Source of the DNA: Geminicoccus harenae
GTDB lineage: Bacteria; Pseudomonadota; Alphaproteobacteria; Geminicoccales; Geminicoccaceae
Assembly: GCF_019800005.1 (NCBI RefSeq)
Contig: NZ_JABGCL010000004.1
Span: forward strand, 186,001 to 250,000
DNA: 64,000 bases
Reading direction: 5' to 3'
Both the position numbers and the translations under genes were made by a program. Under the pieces are notes generated by a model that was not told where the DNA came from, did not search any database, and was given only the letters and a program-made list of their open reading frames with translations. This document shows, one piece after another, positions 37,713-45,913 of the stretch; the stretch's first letter is position 1; the number at the start of each line of letters is the position of its first letter.

Positions 37713-38573
37713 ATGCTCCAGCGCCCCGTCCATCCCGCCTTCTCGACCCTGCGCTACGCGCTGATCCTGCTGGTCGTCCTGTTCGCGGCCTTCCCGATCT
37801 TCTGGATGATCCTGACCTCGTTCAAGCCGCCGGGCGACATCATGGTCTCCCCGCCGCGCCTGTTCTTCTCACCGACCCTCGACAACTATGTCCACGCGAT
37901 CGTGGACAAGGACTTTTTGCGCTACGTCACCAACACGCTGATCGTGTCGGTGATCTCCACCGTGTTCGTGGTCGTGCTGGGCTCGCTCGCCGCCTATTCG
38001 TTCGCCCGCTACAATACCGGCGACGGCCACATCCTGTTCTTCATCCTGTCCACCAAGATGTTCCCGGCCATCGCGGTGGTGCTGCCCTACTTTTTGATCT
38101 TCCGCGACATCGGCCGCACCGGCATTGGCCAGTTCCTCCAGATCGGCCTGGACAAGCCGGGTGCGCTCATCATCAGCTACACCATGTTCAACCTGCCCTT
38201 CGCCATCTGGCTGCTGGTCTCCTTCTTCCAGGACATCCCCCGGGAGCTCGAGGACTCCGCCCGGCTGGACGGCCTGTCCCGCCTCAAGGTGCTGCGCAAG
38301 GTCGTGCTGCCGCTGGCCGCCCCCGGCATCGCGGTCACCGCGATCTTCACCCTGATCTTCTGCTGGAACGAGTTCCTGTTCGCCTACATCCTGACCCGCA
38401 AGACCTGGAGCACGGTCACCGTCGGCGTGGAGAGCTTCTTCACCCTCCAGGGCATCCTCTGGGGCCCCGTCGCCGCCGCTGCCACGCTCGCCGTCCTGCC
38501 CATGCTCCTGTTCGTCCTGGCCATGCAGCGCTGGATGGTCCGCGGGCTCACCTTCGGCGCGGTGAGGGGCTGA
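37713..38573 (+). CDS. ABC sugar permease (MalG-like)
   Basis: The 286-residue product has six helices, the conserved N-terminal FPIFWMILTSFK segment and an EAA-type loop (LEDSARLDGLSRLKVLRKVVLP). The glutamate-rich start of the loop reads ELEDSARLDG rather than EAAxxDG. This is common in the MalG branch. It follows its partner by 12 bp. Confidence 0.93.
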   Translation: MLQRPVHPAFSTLRYALILLVVLFAAFPIFWMILTSFKPPGDIMVSPPRLFFSPTLDNYVHAIVDKDFLRYVTNTLIVSVISTVFVVVLGSLAAYSFARYNTGDGHILFFILSTKMFPAIAVVLPYFLIFRDIGRTGIGQFLQIGLDKPGALIISYTMFNLPFAIWLLVSFFQDIPRELEDSARLDGLSRLKVLRKVVLPLAAPGIAVTAIFTLIFCWNEFLFAYILTRKTWSTVTVGVESFFTLQGILWGPVAAAATLAVLPMLLFVLAMQRWMVRGLTFGAVRG

Positions 38574-38577
38574 GACC

Positions 38578-38787
38578 ATGACCTTCAGCCAAGCCTGGGA
38601 CGCCGGCTTCATGGCCGTCCTGATCTTCCTCGGCACCGTATTCGCCTGGCTGGGCCTGGTCGAGCCGGTGATCGGCCGGGGCCTCCTCTCGACCGTGCTG
38701 ATGACGCTGGTGGCCCTGGGCCTGGGCGGCGCCTTCGTCGCCCACCGCAAGCGCCGGGCCAGAAAGCTCCTGGAGAGCGTGCGATGA
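38578..38787 (+). CDS. Small membrane protein within the ABC operon
   Basis: The 69-residue product has two hydrophobic helices (about residues 8-30 and 35-56) and a basic C-terminal tail (HRKRRARKLLESVR), so both ends are probably cytoplasmic. I do not recognise a family. It begins 4 bp after the MalG-like stop and overlaps the first ATPase start (ATGA), so it is translated as part of the importer operon. Some glycerol-type ABC operons carry a small membrane gene at the same place, but this sequence does not clearly match what I recall of those. Confidence 0.75.
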   Translation: MTFSQAWDAGFMAVLIFLGTVFAWLGLVEPVIGRGLLSTVLMTLVALGLGGAFVAHRKRRARKLLESVR

Positions 38788-39884
38788 TCGAGCTGAGGAA
38801 CGTCACCCGGCGCTTCGGCCTCACGACCCTGGCGATCAAGGGCCTGGACCTGACCGTGCAGGACCGCGAGTTCCTGGTCCTCTACGGGCCGGCTGGCGCC
38901 GGCAAGAGCACCACGCTCAAGATGATCGCCGGCATCGTCCGCCCGACCTCCGGCGACATCCTGCGGGACGGCCAATCGCTCCTGGGCGTGCCGCCCGAGC
39001 GCCGCGACATGGCGATGTGCTTCGAGAACTACGCCCTCTACTCGCACCTCTCCGTGTTCGAGAACCTGGCCTTCCCGCTGCGCGCCAAGGGTGTGGCCGA
39101 CAGCGAGATCCAGGCCAAGGTCACCAGGATCGCCGAGACGTTGGGCATCCCCCATCTCCTGGAGCGCCGCCCGGGCTTTCTGTCCGGCGGGCAGCGCCAG
39201 CGCGTGGCGCTCGGCCGTGCCATCATCCGCCCGGCCAGCACCTATCTCCTGGACGAGCCGATCGGCCACCTGGATGCCAAGCTGCGCCACCGGATGCGCG
39301 CCGAGCTGAAGGCCATGGCCCGCGACCTCGCCTCCACCATCGTGCTGACCACCACCTCCTCGCGCGAGGCGCTGGCATTGGGCGACCGGATCGCGGTGCT
39401 CGACCAGGGCGTGCTCCAGCAGCTCGGCACCCCCGAGGAAATCTACCACCGCCCGGTCAACGAGTTCGTGGCCTCCTTCGTCGGTGAGCCACCGATGAGC
39501 TTCCTCGACGCGACGGTGGAGCAGGAAGGCGGCCAGCCGGCTTTGCGCCTGCGCTCCGGCCACCGCCTGCCGGTCGGCCCCGGCTGGGCCGCTCCGCTGC
39601 GTGGTTCCGCCTGCCGCTTAGGGGTGCGCGCTGCCGAACTGTCGATCGCGGATCAGGCCGACGATCGCCATGCCGTGCCCGTCACGGTCGATCAGGTCGA
39701 GCTTTTGGGCCATGTCCGGGTCGTGCGCCTGGGCCTGGGCCAGGAACTGATCGCGGTGGTGGTCCCGCCCGAGCGCCATCTGGTGCCCGGCCAGCCGCTC
39801 TGGCTGGCGATCGACCCTGCCCGCCTGCACGTCTTCCAGGATGGCCGGGCGGTCAGCCACCCCGCCATGCCCACCGTCCATTGA
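38784..39884 (+). CDS. ABC ATPase 1 of the importer (MalK-like, H-loop histidine missing)
   Basis: The 366-residue product has a nucleotide-binding domain followed by an OB-fold/TOBE-like regulatory part (about residues 240-360). Walker A GPAGAGKST (35-43), signature LSGGQ (133-137) and Walker B LLDEP with Glu158 are canonical. The H-loop histidine, needed for hydrolysis in its own site, is replaced by Thr191 (LTTTSSREA against VTHDQxEA). The Q-loop position is Glu81 (CFENYALY). This suggests that its own ATP site is weak or inactive, while its signature can still serve the partner's site. Confidence 0.92.
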   Translation: MIELRNVTRRFGLTTLAIKGLDLTVQDREFLVLYGPAGAGKSTTLKMIAGIVRPTSGDILRDGQSLLGVPPERRDMAMCFENYALYSHLSVFENLAFPLRAKGVADSEIQAKVTRIAETLGIPHLLERRPGFLSGGQRQRVALGRAIIRPASTYLLDEPIGHLDAKLRHRMRAELKAMARDLASTIVLTTTSSREALALGDRIAVLDQGVLQQLGTPEEIYHRPVNEFVASFVGEPPMSFLDATVEQEGGQPALRLRSGHRLPVGPGWAAPLRGSACRLGVRAAELSIADQADDRHAVPVTVDQVELLGHVRVVRLGLGQELIAVVVPPERHLVPGQPLWLAIDPARLHVFQDGRAVSHPAMPTVH

Positions 39885-39900
39885 GCGAGGCCTGAACTCC

Positions 39901-40992
39901 ATGGCATCGATCCAGGCCGAAAGGCTGGTGAAGCGCTACAACCCGGGTGCCCCGCCGGCGGTGAGCGGCATCGACTTCGAGATCGCGGACGGCGAGTTCG
40001 TCGCGATCCTGGGCCCGTCGGGCTGCGGCAAGAGCTCGACCATGCGGATGATCGCGGGCCTGGAGACGATCACCGAGGGCACCATCCGCTTCGACGGCAG
40101 GCCGGTGAACGAGGTGCGCGCGCGCGAGCGCAACGTCGCCATGTCGTTCGAATCCTACGCGCTCTACCCTACCATCAGCGTGTACGAGAACATCGCCTTC
40201 CCGCTGCGCTGCCGGGGCGAGGCGAATGCGGCGATCGACCGCCAGGTCCGGCAGATCGCCGAGACCATGGAGCTGGCCCCGCTGCTCCAGCGCCGCACCA
40301 AGGAGCTGTCGTCCGGCCAGGCGCAGCGGGTGGGCCTGGCCCGCGCGCTCATCCGCCGCCCGACCGTGTTCCTCCTGGACGAGCCGATCTCGCACCTGGA
40401 CACCCGCCAGCGCTACCGGATGCGCCAGTTCATCAAGTCGATCCATCGCGACTTCAAAACGACGATGATCTACGTGACCCATGACCAGGAAGAGGCCATG
40501 GCGCTGGCGGACCGGATCATCGTCATGAGCCATGGCGACATCCAGCAGATCGGCACGCCCGAGGAGATCTACGAGCGGCCGGTCAACGCCTTCGTCGCCG
40601 GCTTCGTGGGCGAGCCGCCGATCAACTTCATCGACGGCGAGGTCGTCGTGACGGACGGCGAATTCCACTTCACGACCGCCGGCCAGTCCTTCCTCCTGCC
40701 ACCCAAGGTCAAGGCGACGCCCGGGCGGATGCGCCTGGCCGTGCGCCCCGCCTGGCTGAGCCTGGGCAGCGAAAGGGACCACCACCTGCGCGCCACCCAT
40801 TTCGTCACCGAGCGCCTGCAGGACCACAACATCCTGGTGGTCGATGTCGGCCGGACCCGGGTCACCCTGCTGACCGACCCGGCGGTCCTGCCGCGGGACG
40901 GCGAGAAGCTGTATCTCAGGCTCGATCCGGACCGTATCCTCCTCTACCCACCGGACGGCAGCCAGGCGGCTGCGGACGACGACGACTCGTGA
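39901..40992 (+). CDS. ABC ATPase 2 of the importer (MalK-like, altered signature)
   Basis: The 363-residue product has Walker A GPSGCGKSS (38-46), Walker B LLDEP with Glu161 and a normal H-loop His194 (YVTHDQEEAMAL). Its signature is altered to LSSGQ (136-140), and the Q-loop glutamine is Glu84 (SFESYALY). These changes complement those of ATPase 1. A heterodimer of the two would have one complete site and one degenerate site. The C-terminal TOBE-like region ends in a poly-Asp tail. I use the ATG at 39901, 16 bp after the previous stop. Confidence 0.92.
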   Translation: MASIQAERLVKRYNPGAPPAVSGIDFEIADGEFVAILGPSGCGKSSTMRMIAGLETITEGTIRFDGRPVNEVRARERNVAMSFESYALYPTISVYENIAFPLRCRGEANAAIDRQVRQIAETMELAPLLQRRTKELSSGQAQRVGLARALIRRPTVFLLDEPISHLDTRQRYRMRQFIKSIHRDFKTTMIYVTHDQEEAMALADRIIVMSHGDIQQIGTPEEIYERPVNAFVAGFVGEPPINFIDGEVVVTDGEFHFTTAGQSFLLPPKVKATPGRMRLAVRPAWLSLGSERDHHLRATHFVTERLQDHNILVVDVGRTRVTLLTDPAVLPRDGEKLYLRLDPDRILLYPPDGSQAAADDDDS

Positions 40993-42659
40993 GCTTGGAA
41001 AGGCGCGATCAGGTGGCCGGCGAATACGACTATATCGTGGTGGGCGGCGGCAGCTCGGGCTGCGTGACGGCAGGGCGCCTCGTGAAGGACCATGGCGCCA
41101 GGGTGCTGGTACTGGAAGCCGGGCCCAGCGACCGCAACCCCCTGGTCAGCATGCCCGCCGGCTTCATCAAGCTGCTGGGCGTCGACAAGTTCATGTGGTT
41201 CTACGAGACCGAGAAGCAGGAGCGCCTGGGCGGCCGCGCCCCGATCATCCCGCAGGGCCGGATCGTGGGCGGCGGCAGCTCGGTCAACGCCATGATCTAT
41301 ATCCGCGGCAACCCAGCGGACTACGATCCCTGGGAGGAGGCGTCGGGCGGTGCCGGCTGGGCGTACCGCAACATCGTGGCGCACATGCGCCGGATGGAAG
41401 GCAACCAGCGCCTGCACAACGCGCTGCACGGCGTGTCCGGCTCGCTCAAGGTCTCCGACCCGGTCCATACCTGCGAGGCCAGCCGTGCCTTCGTCCGCGC
41501 CGCCCAGGGCGCCGGCATCCCCTTCAGCCACGACTTCAACGGCCAGCGGCAGACCGGCATCGGCTTCTACCAGACCACCACCTATCAGGGCCGCCGCTGC
41601 TCGGCCGCCAATGCCTTCCTCGATGGGGTCCGCACCAACCCGAAGCTGACGCTCGAGACCGGCGTGCTGGTCAGCCGGATCGTGCTGGAGGGCAAGCGCG
41701 CGGTCGGTGTCGAATATGTCCGCAACGGCCAGACCGTGCAGGCGCGGGCAAAGCAGGAGGTGATCCTGTGCGCCGGTGCGATCGCCACGCCCAAGCTCCT
41801 GATGCTCTCCGGCATCGGCCCGGAAGCGGAGCTGAAGCGCCACGGCATCGCGCTCCAGCACCGGCTGGACGGGGTCGGCGCCAATTTCCAGGACCATCAC
41901 GAGGTCCCGGTCATCGCCATGACCAACGGCGCCTATGGCTACCACAAGCAGGACGTGGGCTTCGCCAAGTACAAGAACGGCCTGCAATATCTCCTATTCA
42001 AGTCCGGCCCGGTCGCGTCCCACGGCGTGGAGGCCGGCGGCTTCTACAACCCGGAGGACACCGACGCCGACCCGACCATCCAGCTCTTCTGCGTGCCGGC
42101 GGTGTTCCTGGACAAGGACATCACCGACATCCAGCCGGACCACGGCATCACGGTCAATTCCTGCCTGCTCCGGCCCAAGAGCCGCGGCCGGATCAGCCTG
42201 CGCTCGGCCGATCCCGGCGCCCGCCCGGTGATCGAGCCCAACTATTTCGACCATCCCGACGACCTGCGCATCACGCTCGCCTCGGTGAAGTTCGTGCGCG
42301 AGATCTTCGAGACCGAGCCCTTGAAGGACATGGTGAAGAAGGTCGTCTTCCCCTCGGACGAGCTGAAGACCGACGAGGAACTGATCGGCCACTGCAAGCG
42401 CTTCGTGAAGACCGTCTATCACCCGGCCGGCACGGCGAAGATGGGCACCGAGAAGGACCCGATGGCGGTGGTCGACCCGGAGCTGCGCGTGATCGGCCTG
42501 GAAGGCCTGCGCATCTTCGACGCCTCGATGATGCCCAACATCATGAGCGGCAACACCAACACGATCGTGCTCGCCGTGGCCGACAAGGGCGTTGCCATGA
42601 TGATGAAGGAGGAGCTGCCAGCCCCCATCGACCTGCCCAACCGCCCGCTCGCCGCCTGA
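40989..42659 (+). CDS. GMC-family FAD oxidoreductase (choline/alcohol dehydrogenase-like)
   Basis: The 556-residue product is a full-length GMC enzyme. It has the FAD-binding motif YIVVGGGSSGC near residue 16, the GMC signature RIVGGGSSVNAMIY, and the active-site region VYHPAGTAKMG (His) with IMSGNTNTIV (Asn) near the end. It should oxidise an alcohol or polyol and pass electrons to FAD. There is no signal peptide. The GTG start overlaps the ATPase 2 stop, so it is translationally coupled to the importer and probably acts on the imported compound. The choline identity is not supported, since no betaine aldehyde dehydrogenase is present. Confidence 0.93.
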   Translation: MSLERRDQVAGEYDYIVVGGGSSGCVTAGRLVKDHGARVLVLEAGPSDRNPLVSMPAGFIKLLGVDKFMWFYETEKQERLGGRAPIIPQGRIVGGGSSVNAMIYIRGNPADYDPWEEASGGAGWAYRNIVAHMRRMEGNQRLHNALHGVSGSLKVSDPVHTCEASRAFVRAAQGAGIPFSHDFNGQRQTGIGFYQTTTYQGRRCSAANAFLDGVRTNPKLTLETGVLVSRIVLEGKRAVGVEYVRNGQTVQARAKQEVILCAGAIATPKLLMLSGIGPEAELKRHGIALQHRLDGVGANFQDHHEVPVIAMTNGAYGYHKQDVGFAKYKNGLQYLLFKSGPVASHGVEAGGFYNPEDTDADPTIQLFCVPAVFLDKDITDIQPDHGITVNSCLLRPKSRGRISLRSADPGARPVIEPNYFDHPDDLRITLASVKFVREIFETEPLKDMVKKVVFPSDELKTDEELIGHCKRFVKTVYHPAGTAKMGTEKDPMAVVDPELRVIGLEGLRIFDASMMPNIMSGNTNTIVLAVADKGVAMMMKEELPAPIDLPNRPLAA

Positions 42660-42669
42660 GCCAGAAAGG

Positions 42670-43380
42670 ATGAGCGCCCGCCGAGCCGAAGTCGAACCGA
42701 TCGACCGTCCCGAGCAGTTGACCGACCTGGTGCTCGGCCGGCTGCGCCGCGACATCGTCGAGGGCGGCTTCGAGCTGGGCGAGCGCCTGTCCGAGCAGCA
42801 GCTCGCCACCCGCTACCGGGTCACCAAGGCGCCGGTGCGCTCGGCCTGCATCCGCCTGCAGAGCGAGGGCCTGGTCACGGTGGTGGCCCAGCGCGGCATC
42901 TTCGTGTTCGACCCGAGCCCCGCCGAGGTCCGCGCCTTGTGCGAGCTGCGCGTGGCCCTGGAGCTGGAGGCGGCCTCGCTCGCCCTGGTGCGCGCCAAGC
43001 TGGCGCTGGCCGATGCGCTGGGCGACGTGATCGAGCGGATGCGCCCCTATGCGGTCGACCCCACCACCACCGCCGATCTCGGCTACCAGCGCCTGGATTC
43101 CGAATACCACCTGGCGATCCTGGAGGCGGCCCAGAGCCCGATGCTGCTCGAAGCCTACCGTTCGGTCGTGAACTGGCGCTTCTCGGCCCTGCGCACCCGC
43201 CTGGCCCGCCAGCGCGAGCATGCCGAGAACTCGTTCCGCGAGCATCTATTGATCCGCGACGCCGTGCTGCGCGGCGACCTGCCCGAGCTGCAAGCTAGGT
43301 TGCGCCAGCATGTCGACAACACCGACCGCTACTACGCCCATCTCCTGGAGGCGCGCGCTAAGGATGCGGCGCCGGCCTGA
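42670..43380 (+). CDS. GntR-family regulator, FCD subfamily
   Basis: The 236-residue product has an N-terminal winged helix (about residues 17-80: VLGRLRRDIVEGGFELGERLSEQQLA...VTKAPVRSACIRLQ, shown in parts) and an all-helical FCD ligand domain. In the FCD domain, Asp/His residues in DSEYHLAIL, FREHLLIRDA and LRQHVDNTDRYY are positioned to bind a metal and an organic-acid or sugar ligand. It lies inside the ABC-GMC operon, 10 bp after the GMC stop. It probably represses the operon until the substrate or a catabolite is present. A palindrome at 35277-35290 is a candidate site. Confidence 0.92.
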   Translation: MSARRAEVEPIDRPEQLTDLVLGRLRRDIVEGGFELGERLSEQQLATRYRVTKAPVRSACIRLQSEGLVTVVAQRGIFVFDPSPAEVRALCELRVALELEAASLALVRAKLALADALGDVIERMRPYAVDPTTTADLGYQRLDSEYHLAILEAAQSPMLLEAYRSVVNWRFSALRTRLARQREHAENSFREHLLIRDAVLRGDLPELQARLRQHVDNTDRYYAHLLEARAKDAAPA

Positions 43381-43410
43381 CCGCTCTCAACCTTGCGAGA
43401 CCATGACTCG

Positions 43411-44148
43411 ATGACCGACAGCTTCCGTCCGGACCTCTTCCAGGGCCGCCACGTCCTCGTCACCGGCGGCACGTCGGGCATCGGCAAGGCCGTGGCCAAG
43501 GCGTTCCTGGCGCATGGGGCGAGCGTCACCGCCACCGGTGCGGTCGCCGCCGAGGTCGAGGCCGCGGCTGCCGACCTGCCCGGCGCCGAGCGCCGCCTGC
43601 TCGACGTGCGCGACGGCGCGGCCGTGGCCGAGCTGATCGGCCACCTGCCCCGCCTGGACGTGCTGGTCACCTGCGCCGGCGTGATCCGCCGCCATGCCGA
43701 ACTGGAGCCCGACGTCTTCGCCGACGTGGTCGACATCAACCTGACCGGCACGATGCGCGCCTGCGCCGCCGCCCGCCCGCTGCTCGCCGCGACAAAGGGG
43801 GCGATCGTCACCACCGCCTCGATGCTCAGCTTCTTCGGCGGCGGCCTGGTGCCAGGCTACGCCGCGTCCAAGGGCGGCGTCGCTCAGCTCACCAAGTCGC
43901 TCTCCATCGCCTATGCAGGAGACGGCATCCGCGTGAACGCCATCGCCCCTGGCTGGATCGAGACGCCGCTCACCGGCGGCATCCAGGAGGATCCGGCCCG
44001 CTACGCCGCGATCCGCGACCGCACTGCCCTGAAGCGCTGGGGCCGCCCGGACGACCTCGCCGGTGCCGTCCTGTTCCTGGCCTCCCCTGCCGCCGCCTAT
44101 GTCACCGGCATCGTGCTGCCGGTGGATGGCGGCTATCTCGTCGTCTGA
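43411..44148 (+). CDS. Short-chain dehydrogenase/reductase
   Basis: The 245-residue product is a classical SDR. It has the cofactor motif TGGTSGIG near residue 15, NLTGT and CAGV motifs, catalytic Ser in TTASMLS, and Tyr/Lys in GYAASKGG. It ends GIVLPVDGGYLVV, as is usual for the family. The cofactor preference is probably NAD(H), since no basic residue follows the glycine motif strongly. It is 30 bp after the regulator and is likely the second oxidation step of the pathway. Confidence 0.93.
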   Translation: MTDSFRPDLFQGRHVLVTGGTSGIGKAVAKAFLAHGASVTATGAVAAEVEAAAADLPGAERRLLDVRDGAAVAELIGHLPRLDVLVTCAGVIRRHAELEPDVFADVVDINLTGTMRACAAARPLLAATKGAIVTTASMLSFFGGGLVPGYAASKGGVAQLTKSLSIAYAGDGIRVNAIAPGWIETPLTGGIQEDPARYAAIRDRTALKRWGRPDDLAGAVLFLASPAAAYVTGIVLPVDGGYLVV

Positions 44149-44159
44149 GGAGCAAGCCC

Positions 44160-45143
44160 GTGCGCGCCGTCACCGTCGTCCAGCCATCCGCCGATCCGCG
44201 CGACCTGGTGGTCCAGGACCTGCCCGTGCCCGAGCCCGGCCCCCGCCAGGTCCGCGTCCGGGTCCACGCCGTCTCGATCAACCCGGTCGACTGGAAGCTC
44301 ACCGAGAGCGCCCATCCGCGCTGGCAGCTCCCCCACGTGCTGGGCCTGGACGCCGCCGGCGTGATCGATGCGGTGGGCACGGACGTGACCGGCTGGCAGC
44401 CCGGCCAGCGCGTCGCCTGGCATGGCGACCTGTCCCGCCCGGGCGTGTTCGCCGAGTTCGCGCTGGCCGACGACCATGTGCTGGCCACCGTGCCGGACGA
44501 CCTCAGCTATGAGGCGGCCGCCGCCCTGCCCTGCGCCGGCATGACCGCGTATCAGGGCCTGTTCCGCAAGGCCCGCCTCCAAGCCGGCCAGACCGTGCTG
44601 GTCCAGGGTGCGTCCGGCGGCGTCGGCGGCTTCGCCGTCCAGCTCGCCAGGCGCGCCGGCGCCAAGGTGATCGCCCTCTCCTCCCCGGCCAAGGCCGAGC
44701 GCGTCCGCCATCTGGGCGCCGACGAGGTGCTGGACTACCGCGCCCCCGACCTGAAGGAGCGGGTCCGCTCCCTCACCGGCGGCTATGGCGCTGACGTGAT
44801 GCTGGAGGTCGCTAGGCCCGCGGATGCGCGCAGCTCGCTGGAGCTGATCCACTATAACGGCCACCTGGTCTGCATCGACCCCCTGCCCAACCTCGCGAAC
44901 GTGCCGGCCTACACCTATGCCGCCTCGATCCACGAGGTCGCCCTGGGCGGCGCCTATGGCGCCGGCCACGTACCCACCCAGCGGGACTTCGCGGTGATGC
45001 TGGCCGACCTGCTGGGGCGGGTATCCTCGGGCGGGCTGGACCCGATGATCGAGCACCGGGTCGGCCTGGACGAGATTCCCGGCTATCTTCACCGCCTCCG
45101 CCAGGGCGAGCTTGCCGGCAAGACCGTCGCCACCCTGGCCTGA
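44160..45143 (+). CDS. Zinc-independent medium-chain dehydrogenase (quinone reductase-like)
   Basis: The 327-residue product has the MDR fold with AVSINPVDWKL, LGLDAAGVI, and the Rossmann motif VQGASGGVGGFAVQLA. Zinc-binding cysteines are absent. It starts at a GTG with GAGGAG upstream and follows the SDR by 11 bp. As with other zinc-less MDR proteins it may reduce enones, quinones or an intermediate of the polyol pathway. The exact substrate is unknown. Confidence 0.9.
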   Translation: MRAVTVVQPSADPRDLVVQDLPVPEPGPRQVRVRVHAVSINPVDWKLTESAHPRWQLPHVLGLDAAGVIDAVGTDVTGWQPGQRVAWHGDLSRPGVFAEFALADDHVLATVPDDLSYEAAAALPCAGMTAYQGLFRKARLQAGQTVLVQGASGGVGGFAVQLARRAGAKVIALSSPAKAERVRHLGADEVLDYRAPDLKERVRSLTGGYGADVMLEVARPADARSSLELIHYNGHLVCIDPLPNLANVPAYTYAASIHEVALGGAYGAGHVPTQRDFAVMLADLLGRVSSGGLDPMIEHRVGLDEIPGYLHRLRQGELAGKTVATLA

Positions 45144-45164
45144 CCCGCCAGCAGGAGGCAGGAA

Positions 45165-45821
45165 ATGGGCGACGATCCCAACGACGAACCGCGCGAGTTC
45201 TCCTCGCCGCCCTGCTTCATGCACGAGCTGGATCCCGCCTGGCTCGGCCTTCCACCAGCCGACCTCCTGCCCTGGCGCAAGGCGGAGCGCGAGCGCCTGA
45301 TCGCGGCACGCCTGGCGGTCCCGGCCGCCGAGCGCGCCGTCCTCACCGACGCCATCACCGCGCATCTGGACGAGGTGGCAGGCGACCTCCAGGGCAAGGT
45401 GGTCAGCGCCTGGTGGCCGTTCCGCGGCGAGCCGGACCTGCGTCCCTGGCTGGCCAGGGCCATCGAGCGGGGCGCTATCGTGGCCCTGCCGGTGGTCGTG
45501 CAGAAGAACACGCCACTACAGTTCCGTACCTGGCGACCGGGCGACCGGATGGAGCGCGGCATCTGGAACATACCCGTCCCGGCCGATGGCGAGATCGTGA
45601 CGCCCGACCTGGTGCTGGCGCCCGTGGTCGGCTTCGACCCCGACTGCTATCGTCTGGGCCATGGCGGCGGCTATTTCGACCGCACGCTGGCGACCCTCCA
45701 GAACTACCAGGCCATCGGCATCGGCTACGCGCTGCAGGCCATCCCCACCATCCGCCCGCAGCCCCACGACATCCCGATGCACCTGGTCGTCACCGAGGCC
45801 GGCGTCACCCGCCGCCCTTGA
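45165..45821 (+). CDS. 5-formyltetrahydrofolate cyclo-ligase family protein
   Basis: The 218-residue product has the hallmark GHGGGYFDRTL (GxGGGYYDR-type) near residue 165, and an N-terminal basic ATP-contact region (WRKAERERLIAARLA). The enzyme converts 5-formyl-THF to methenyl-THF with ATP. It follows the catabolic dehydrogenases by 21 bp. Family members outside the housekeeping role occur beside catabolic operons in alphaproteobacteria; a link with one-carbon or formaldehyde-yielding metabolism here is inference. The N-terminal 35 residues are longer than in the short form. Confidence 0.87.
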   Translation: MGDDPNDEPREFSSPPCFMHELDPAWLGLPPADLLPWRKAERERLIAARLAVPAAERAVLTDAITAHLDEVAGDLQGKVVSAWWPFRGEPDLRPWLARAIERGAIVALPVVVQKNTPLQFRTWRPGDRMERGIWNIPVPADGEIVTPDLVLAPVVGFDPDCYRLGHGGGYFDRTLATLQNYQAIGIGYALQAIPTIRPQPHDIPMHLVVTEAGVTRRP

Positions 45822-45913
45822 CCTGTCTTCCGCAGAAGATCAGCATGCCATGATCGGTCGGCATCAAGTCGATCCGGTAATGACGGCAGATCTTTCCGGC
45901 GGAGGCTGGGCGG

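Noticed and set aside
40989..42659. Choline dehydrogenase (betA) of a betaine pathway
   Set aside because: GMC sequence is compatible, but no betaine aldehyde dehydrogenase or BetI regulator is next to it, and the importer is of the carbohydrate type.
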